From the NCBI GenBank assembly GCA_019649035.1, contig BMAT01009857.1, positions 145,061 to 171,637 of the forward strand: DNA of 26,577 nucleotides. The letters run 5' to 3'. The translations under genes and the position numbers were made by a program. Of this stretch, positions 10,669 to 19,600 are shown piece after piece. Each line of letters begins with the position of its first letter. The first letter of the stretch is position 1. Below the pieces are notes generated by a model. The model ran no database searches. It had not been told where the DNA came from and saw nothing but the letters and a program-made list of their open reading frames with translations. This DNA comes from Elysia marginata (Eukaryota; Mollusca; Gastropoda; Plakobranchidae).

Positions 10669-13600
10669 CACCCCTTCACTTTGTAGAATATAGACCAAAG
10701 CTTTAGTGCCTGTGACTAAGTGTTTGAGATGGCGGCGGTCTTGAATGAGGAAAGTGTTGAGAAGAAACTGAAGACCGTGAACAATACACAGGACAGTATC
10801 CAGGGGATGTCCCTATGGATCATCCACCACAAAACTCATCATGAGAGGATCTGTCAGTTGTGGATGAAGGTCCTGAAGAAAACAGGTATGTTTCTTCTGG
10901 TATATATACAAATTGTTTTATAAAGTGGCTTTCCTCAAAAGAGAGTTTACCTCAAATTATAATTATTTAAATGTAATTTACAAAAGATTACATACGTACT
11001 GTTGTGGGAGCTAAATTATAATGAACCTCATACCCTCCCTCATCCACTGCGTTGGATTTGATTTAAGGAATTTACTAGTGGGGCGAGGTATATATGTGGC
11101 TTTGAACCTCTCTGGCGAATTCCACATTGAGTCCATTCTGAGGTAGTCTTGCTTTTAACTTGCATTTTGCACACCCACTAGATAACTGAGAACAGGGAAC
11201 CAACCTCTTACAACATCAATAAAAAACGGGAAAGTTTTCCCCCTGGTTTGCTGCCCCATGGTGTGAGTATTGGCTACCACTGATTTACAAACAATACCAC
11301 TAGCCCGAGAGTCCACGAGGGAGAGGGAAGGATATGGTGGGCAGAGGGGTGATAAAGTTCTCATGTGTCTGTAGAACACAGAACCTGGCTAGCAGACTTT
11401 AACATTTCAAGGGGCTTCGTGTAAACAATATTCTCACTGACCTGCAAACATTAAACAAAGCAAGGTGCCGATCCAAAACCATGATCAATGAAGATGATAA
11501 CCACTGAGCAAGTACTTCATAAATTACTCTAAAATAAGACAAATATTGAAGAATTCAGAACATTACCATTAAACTCAGAAAACCCTGTTTTAATGCCTCA
11601 GCTAAACCCAACTTTTCACAACTTTGCAGTGTTATCTGTGCCGGTCTGAGGCCAGCAGTCAGGTGTCACAGTCCACTGCACCTGCAAATTAACTTTTAAC
11701 TCACCGAGCTCTGGCCTTTTTTCAGAGTTTATATATTTAATGCCCTGTCAGTGAGAAAGTTTAGGGGATTTTCAAAAATTTCTAAGAAAAAAAATCAAGA
11801 CCCATTCAAAAATAAGTTAATGTAACAAGAGACTTGAAATAGAATATTATCAGAATGTGATCCCTGGTTTAATTTTTGAGATTTTCTAAAAAAAAAAGAC
11901 ATTGCTTTTTCTATTTTGAACTAATGAATAAATTGTAGGAGTCGGTTTAAATTTTCAGATCTAGTTAGATCTAAATGTAGTGCAATGTTTAGAGTTAACT
12001 CATCTCTTTTAAGTCTTGCCAGTTGTCTAATAGAACATTTGAAAATAGACAGTCACTTTTAGTTTACAGCTATTCCAATTTAAGCCTATATTTTTGCAGT
12101 ATGTAGGTGTTTCATTATTTCTGTTGATATAAAGTGTCTTGAAGCTCTTGGTTTATCTTTAGACAAGGCTTTTTTCAACAATAGCCTTGTGAAGTGAGGC
12201 AAAAATACTTCAAGGACTGGATTAATAAATTTATAAAAGCACCAACAGTGATGACCTTGTATACACGTTTTTTGTATTCAGCTGTATACGATTACACAAA
12301 ACCAGGTCTGTAATGATGAACAGTGTGTTATGGTAAAAAAAAAAGTTTTAAACGCTTGGTCTAATGGTTCATGTTTCTGCACTTGGTAGGAAAAAGTTCA
12401 CGAGCAGTAATTTTTTAGGCTTGACCAGGCTTTTCCGGTTTTTGCAGGAATAAAAAAAAATTTAAAACATTTTCCTTTTTTTTTTTGATCAAAGGCAGGA
12501 AAATTAGCCTGTTATTTCTTTCTGTTTTTAAAAAAATGTTTTTGCCTTGTTGTTTTCAGTTCACCCGTCTCATCGCTTGACGCTGTTTTACTTGTGCAAC
12601 GATGTAGTTCAAACATGCAAAAAGAAGAAAGCGTATGTTTACAATACCACTTTTAAGGAACATCTCAGAGAGGCAGCTTGTCTCGTCAGGTAAGGGCTGT
12701 TTCAACCAGGCTTTAGGTAGTCACTTTGAACTAAACTGAATAGCTTGATGTAATTGAATGTTTTATGTCTACCACCTTGCCATTAACCGCTTCACTGCAA
12801 AGCCCGAGTCTCGCTCGTGGTAGACAGTTCTTATTTTTTTAGTCTTATGAATGGTCAAAGGGATATATATAGAAACTTGTGGACATGGTAAGATAAACAG
12901 ATTATTTCCCTTGCTAAAAAAGAAATTTGCAATTTTTTTTCACTTTGACTATTTTTTAACATGAATGGTAAAGGCAGTGAAGGGGTTAATAGAAGGAAGG
13001 CAGTCTCAAGTCTTTACACCTTTCCCCCAGCAGGCCATTGCACACCAGAGCAAATTCAACTAAGATTTTGAGCATTACAGTTTTTCTGCTTGTTAGACGC
13101 TCAAATGCCACAACTCCACGAATTTCAAGCACTTTTACAGGAAGTGGACTGAGGAAAGTGTGGATAAGATATGTTGTTTTTCCCAGACTCTTACAACATA
13201 AGTTTAGGTTTTGAATGAAACCCTCTACCACCAGATGACTAGCCTGATGTGCAAACCACAAAGCCATGCTGCCCCACTATAGGTGCACCCAGCAGACTCC
13301 TGAGTTCAGGGTGCTTCAACTTTACTTCCTTGAGGCTTTTAGAGGTCTTTATGTGCATAAAAGAATAATTTTTAAAAATTTCATAAGAATTGTTGCCGTC
13401 TCTGATATAACCTCAAAGTTAACCGGGACGTTAAAATTCAAAACACACAAATAAGAATTGTTTGTGAAACCTTGTAATAAGCCCTGACTGACCTTAGATC
13501 ATCTTTGTTGTCTTTCCAACCTACTGCACCAGTAGTCACAATGAAAAAATGAATTGAAGTACTTAAGGGCCAGTATATTGAAACCTTTTGACACAAAAAG

Positions 13601-16600
13601 TATATTGGGGTAATGGAGAGGAAGGGGAAAATAGAAAACAGTTTTTTTTAAAATGAGATTGAAAAGCTGAATATTTTGCACCTTTTTTCTGTTTTGTGTT
13701 TTGGCTTAATTTTTAAAGCTTTTCTCAATGGTTTTGTTGAAATTGTAAACAATCGGTGGGGAGCACTGGGCCTGCCTAGCTGTTAAAAATGTTAGACAGC
13801 AAATGGCAATAATCTTTTATTGTCCCCAAAATCCGTCATTTTCGAAATCACTAAAATTGTTTTATCCTGTCATGCAGTAGTCAAGCTGGAGGCAAAGTGG
13901 CATTGAAATTTAAAAAAAAAATTTTTCTCCTCCAGAGATTTAACTGTGAAAAAGAAAGTAGAAAGAATCTTCAACATCTGGCAGGAGAGAGGTGTCTACG
14001 ACGCTACGTTTGTGAAAAGCTTGCATGATGCTCTCAGTAAGTAGCATTGACCATATCACTTAGTGGTTTTTTTTTTGTTTTTTTTAGAAATTTTGGAAGA
14101 AAATTGACCATAGAGATTTTGTTAGGTATGCTAAAGCAGGAGGTATCAACCAAAATCAACACTTTGTGTATGGCACCGGATAAGGGATTGAATGCAGTTT
14201 TCACAATTATTATTATTGTCTCTCATTTTTCAACTTTGACTTTTCACACTTTTGACCCATTTAAGCTGTTACTAAAAATAGAAGGTTTAACAATATGAAC
14301 AAAGCAAAAAAAAGTTGTAAAGAAGGGGGAAAAGCATGAAGCAAAATTTTCAGATCAGTGCTGAAATTTAAGCTCAAGTTTTGATTTTTATTACTCTGGC
14401 TAAGAAAAAAAATTCATCCGCAAATCAACTTGTGCTTGCAACTATCATGCCCTCAGAGTACTGAACATCCAGGGCACCACGACTGCTTTTGTTGAGCTAT
14501 TAGAGAGCTGCCCTTCTTTATGTTACTACTCTATGGTCAAGTTTTTAAGGAATAACAAAGTGATACTAAGACTGAGAGTCTTGGGTCAGGTGGAAATTTT
14601 TTCACTGGTCATTTACTTCACTACAAACCATTAGGTTCTGTATGTTTTAAAACAAGTTTGTGGTTTGAATGTCTATGTTATGAGAGAAGCCTTGGTTGAG
14701 TTGAGGTTTTCCCAGATGCATAGATAGATTGCTTACTATCACCAGATGGCAAGTCAGGGAAGACAAAGACACACAAAGTAAAGAAGAGTCCTGTGCAAGA
14801 AGAAATATACAATGGGCCGATAAGTCCTGTTGACTCTCCTGTGCTGGCGGACAATGCAGGAAAGCAGACATCCCCACAGCCGCCTGCACAGAATGTGGAG
14901 GATGATGAAGAAGAAAGTGCTCGAATTCTAGCAGAGTTCAAGGTAAGATCAGCAGTTCTCTAATTGAAAAGGTAGAATCAACTCTGCATAGTTTGATGTG
15001 GACTATGACTTATAGCCTGTAATGTCAACTTTGAGTCATGTGCATGTTCTTACAAATAATTTTCCACACGAGACGTATAAACAAGAACCAGAGCAGAGGT
15101 CACTGTGTTTGTATAAACCAGCTTCCTCATTCAAAAGTTTTCAGTTTAGAATATTTTTCTAGATTTTGAAATGTAGACATTAAAAAAAATCTATGAAAAA
15201 GTGTAAGATTTTTCACAATTTTGAAATGCAAAGCAAAGAAAATTAGGTCTTTTTTCAAGTATTATCTTCTCAGATCTTTAATTGCAATGTCTTACTTGTT
15301 ACTAGCCAATAATACTTATATATGCCAACTAGAGAAACTGGTCAAGAATTTCAGAAAATTGTGAACCACTACAATGCTCTTGAAAGAATTACTAGAATTC
15401 CATATCTTGCTTTAATCAGTTACCTACATCAGAAGACCTTTAACTTGTGGATAATTGGAAGGGTTATGTAGTTTGGTGGTTTTCTTTTTTCTTTTTTGTT
15501 AAAGTTTTACTAGATTTCATTTACCTTCAACGTAGGATTCCCCTTTTTTTCTGATTCAGGGTTAATTAACCTAGTGAATTCTTTTTTTTTTTTGTTGTTT
15601 AAGTTTAATTAGAAATCTGTTTAAATAAGAACAGCTGTTGAATTCTTTCTTGATGAACCAGCGAGTCAGAAGCAGAGCTCAACAGCTTTTCATGACCATT
15701 AGAACATTCAGAGAGGGAATAAAAGTAAAAGTCGAGTCCAAATAAATTCAAACTGGATCATTCAAGTATTTGTTCCATCCAAACTATTTTCAGGTTACTG
15801 AATTATTTAATCTCTTGTGATATATATATATATTGACAATTTGAAGTTTGGATCATTTGAAGTTTAATTTTGTTCCTATGGTGCGTGAAATACCAGGACT
15901 TGACTGTATGAGCTATTAATAGATTAAAGAGTGGGAAGTAGTCAGTCGTGATCTTTGTAAGACTTACAGAAAGAATATTACTGAGCTTTGAAGAGGTTAA
16001 AGAGCAGAAAACAGTTTGTCACAAACATAACAAAATTTATAGAAAGAATATGTCTGTAAACAGCAAAAAAAGTGGATACATTTTTCCATACATATATATA
16101 GTAAGATTTAGGTAACACATATACCTGTAAGTCCTGCCGTTAAATCCTGAACGAAGAAAAGAAAAATCTCTATCAGTAAAATTTCAGACTCAAGTAGCAA
16201 GGAAACCTCTGTACTTGTAAAAAAAGCAAAAGACTTTTACCAGTATGCACTAACCAAAAGTAATCATTTGGAAAGGAATCTAGTTGTTTGAAAAGATCAC
16301 CCTATTGAGTAGATTTCTTTTGCATTCTCTTTGAATCCAGCCGCACGAGATGATAGAACAAATATCAGCATTTACGCGGCAAGCTACGGACATCAAGTTC
16401 AAACTGAGCCAGATCACTCACTTAAAACTGGACATGTCAAGTGCGGAGGCAGTGAAACGTCTGAAAGGTACTGGAAAAAACTGTCTAGTGAAGTACCTCA
16501 TTTTTATAAAATATAATTGGCTGAATCAAAATGTTTTACTTAAATTCATTTGCTAGTTGTTTCTGGAAACATAATTTTTTAGATATACTAAGATTCTTTT

Positions 16601-19600
16601 GATGTATAATTTAATTTATGTGTTTGCTATTGAAATAAAATAAAGTTATTATCAAACGGAAATGTAGACATATTTTGAATGACTATCAGGTGACAATATT
16701 GCTTGTTTTGTTGAGAAGCAGGAGAGGGATAGACTTCCTGGAGTACGTAAAGTGTACACAAACTATTCTCACAAGGTCAAGGAAAAAATACTCAGGGAGT
16801 GACAAAAAACCCATAGGCCTAAAAATTACATAAGATAATTCTGCTTGTGAAGAGGATTCAATTGTGTCGCAAAACTTCAAACCTAACGCTTATTGGTAAA
16901 AATTGCATTTAACATTAATGTTAGCAGGCTTAAACTAGAAGAGAGGGCTCTGAATTAGAACTATTAAAACTAGAGTTACAAGGCAAGAAGAAAAGGTAAG
17001 AAAGAGGTGGATATCTGCTACTTCACTCAAAAACTGATGCAATCAAGCCTGTTGTCATTGGCCAGGACAAAAAGACATGTCAAGCAGGATTTAAGTTGTT
17101 TTTGCGGCTGTGTAGCGCAAGCCTGTATGTATCTTATTGGTGACTGTACTTGGTGATTTCATGTTGTTCAATATTGATGAATTGGCCTCTAGCCTAATCG
17201 AACTATGGAATTGAACTTTTTAAAAAATCTATAACACATTTTGAATGAATGACACGCTACATCTTTTCTGTCCATTCTAGATCGTGCTCACGGCAACGAT
17301 TTTTCAAACCAGTTTGAAGACTCTTGCAACAAATTAGCGGAACTAGTGAAGCGTCAGACACAGCATGTCGATGACCAAAGACTCCTGCTGCAAACACTTA
17401 ACACTAGCGAGACCTTCTACGAGGAACAGTACCGCGAGGCCAAGATTGTAGCAAACGTGAGTCAAGTTTCATGCAAAAAGCATCTGCGGTGATTACAAGT
17501 TTGAAATTTTAGAACTTTTCTTTGAAGTAGCTAATGTTATAATAAGATGAATAAAAATTTGATAAATGTGACACTAGGGTAAATCAGGCTAAAGTTGGAG
17601 TTTTTACTCGTTAAGTTGCTAAGATTTACTTAAACTGCAGTTTATGCCTTTGAAGAGGTTTACAAAATTAAAACTGCAGCTTGACTGTGTTTTGAGTTAC
17701 AGTGCATATCTGATATATCGATATATAATGTTCCATAAAATGTATGTCGATATAAGAGAACGTCGATATAAAAGAACCATGTATAAAGCATCAGTAGATG
17801 GGGCAGACACAGCGTGTGGCTAACAAAAGAACTTTTCTCACTGGCTTTGTCATACCACTACACAGGTACAGATCTTATACAATATACCAGCGCATCATAA
17901 TACTAATCGTCCACAGGCTAGACTTCTTGCCCGTAACACTTCTGACTAATCTGAGGCAAAGGGGGTAGATGTTCGGTTATTTAGTTGGGGAAACCAGTGT
18001 GTTTTAGTGTTTTTGTAATTTTATGATCTTTTTAAGACATCGACGTGTCAATATAAGAGCTCTGAGAGGGAACAGAGTGTCGGTACAGAGATAGACATTT
18101 AACTAACCGTATAAAGCGAAAAAAATGCATGTCGATAAAACAGAAATGTCGAAAGGAGTGATGTTGCTATAAGTGGTGCGCACTGTATTTTGTTTTGAAG
18201 ATTTTAAACATCCTATATTTAAAAAAAAAATTTTTTTTGCCAAGTGCTGCATGTCCTGAAAATGGCTTCCCCCTCAATTTTGTGGTAATAGGTAAGGTAA
18301 TTCATCATTATAAGGGCATGCATCACAGTTGGATCATTTTAAGGCAAAATCATAGAGAAATTCTTTTTTTTTTTGTTGTTGTTGTTAGTTTTTGCTTTAC
18401 ATGCTAATTAAAATGAACGAGTAAAAGAGCTGGTGCTGCTGGAACTTAAAGTCAGCTGCGTTGACTGGCACAGAGACAGAGTGAGAAGGTGCTGTTTAAG
18501 GGCCATGCCGGAACATGTATATAAGATATCTGAAATAGAGTAAAATCTCTTGATCGAAAATCAAGGCTGTGAGTGTCAGTGAGAGATAGAAAGAGGCTAT
18601 TGGCTGGGAGACAGGGGAGCCCACTGGGTAAAAATAGGCTTAGCGAAGTCCAATACAAAAGCCGTAGGCTTATGTTCTGTTTTACAAAACACTTTGTACA
18701 GGTGGACATCTAGATCTTAATCTAAGTTAAGATAATCATGCAGGCTCATCCTAATATAATCATGCAGAACTTAAGGCGTGAAGTAAGAACTCATCATATA
18801 GGGCCAAAAGAGGAGGTGAGAGACGGACAGTAAAGAATGAGCAAAAAGAAAAAAGAAAAAGGTGTAGTAGACATGAACTGGGATAGAGAGGAGGAGAAAA
18901 TAAGGTAACAGAGAAAGCAAAAACATAAAGACAAGGCAGTGGGAGGAAACTCAGAGACAGAATTATACGGGTAAAAGATAAGCCTGTGGAAAGATCAGGA
19001 CAAATGCGATAAAAATAAATAGATACAAGGTATGTGGACAAAAAAAAAAAAAGAAAGGAAACTTTTAAAATGGTTTTGAGATATTCTTACATTACTTACC
19101 CAAAACTGCAAAATTGTTGGCATTTTATGATAATTGTAGAAAAATTATTCTCTAGCTCAAAATTACAGGGATGCAAGTTTTCCGATTTTAATCAGAATTC
19201 CGATTTTTTCGTCTCCCCCGATTTTTTCGATTTTCGTATTCCTTTTTCAACCAGACTATCAGCAACAAAAAAGTCAGAAAAATTATAAACTTATTAAAGT
19301 AAGAACTTAAACCGAGAAAAGACGACCGGAAAATCGGAAGCGAATTACAAACCTTTTTCCAATTCTATGGCGATACCGATTATTTCTTTTTGTTTATCCG
19401 TTAGTCGATTTCCGTTTATATTTTATATATAACCTCATCGCCCGATTTCTTTTTCGTGATGAGTTCGAAACTGTCCACACAATGGCCAATGGACGTAAAA
19501 GCAAAAGTGAAAGTATGCTACCGATAATTTTTCTTGTTTATCTTTCGCATTTGTATACTCCGTGTAGATCTAGGCCTAGTCATAAATAAAGTGATCTTAT

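Noticed and set aside
12247..12330. Second C-box-like GTGATGA in an RPRD2 intron
   Set aside because: No D box at a suitable distance and no closing stem.
14711..14745. Alternative acceptor TTTTCCCAG ending at 14715 for RPRD2 exon 4
   Set aside because: Joining there puts a TAG in frame after two codons; the acceptor ending at 14745 keeps the frame.
14678..14941. Minus-strand ORFs overlapping RPRD2 exon 4
   Set aside because: Antisense shadows; the plus strand has matching splice sites, frame continuity and RPRD2 similarity.
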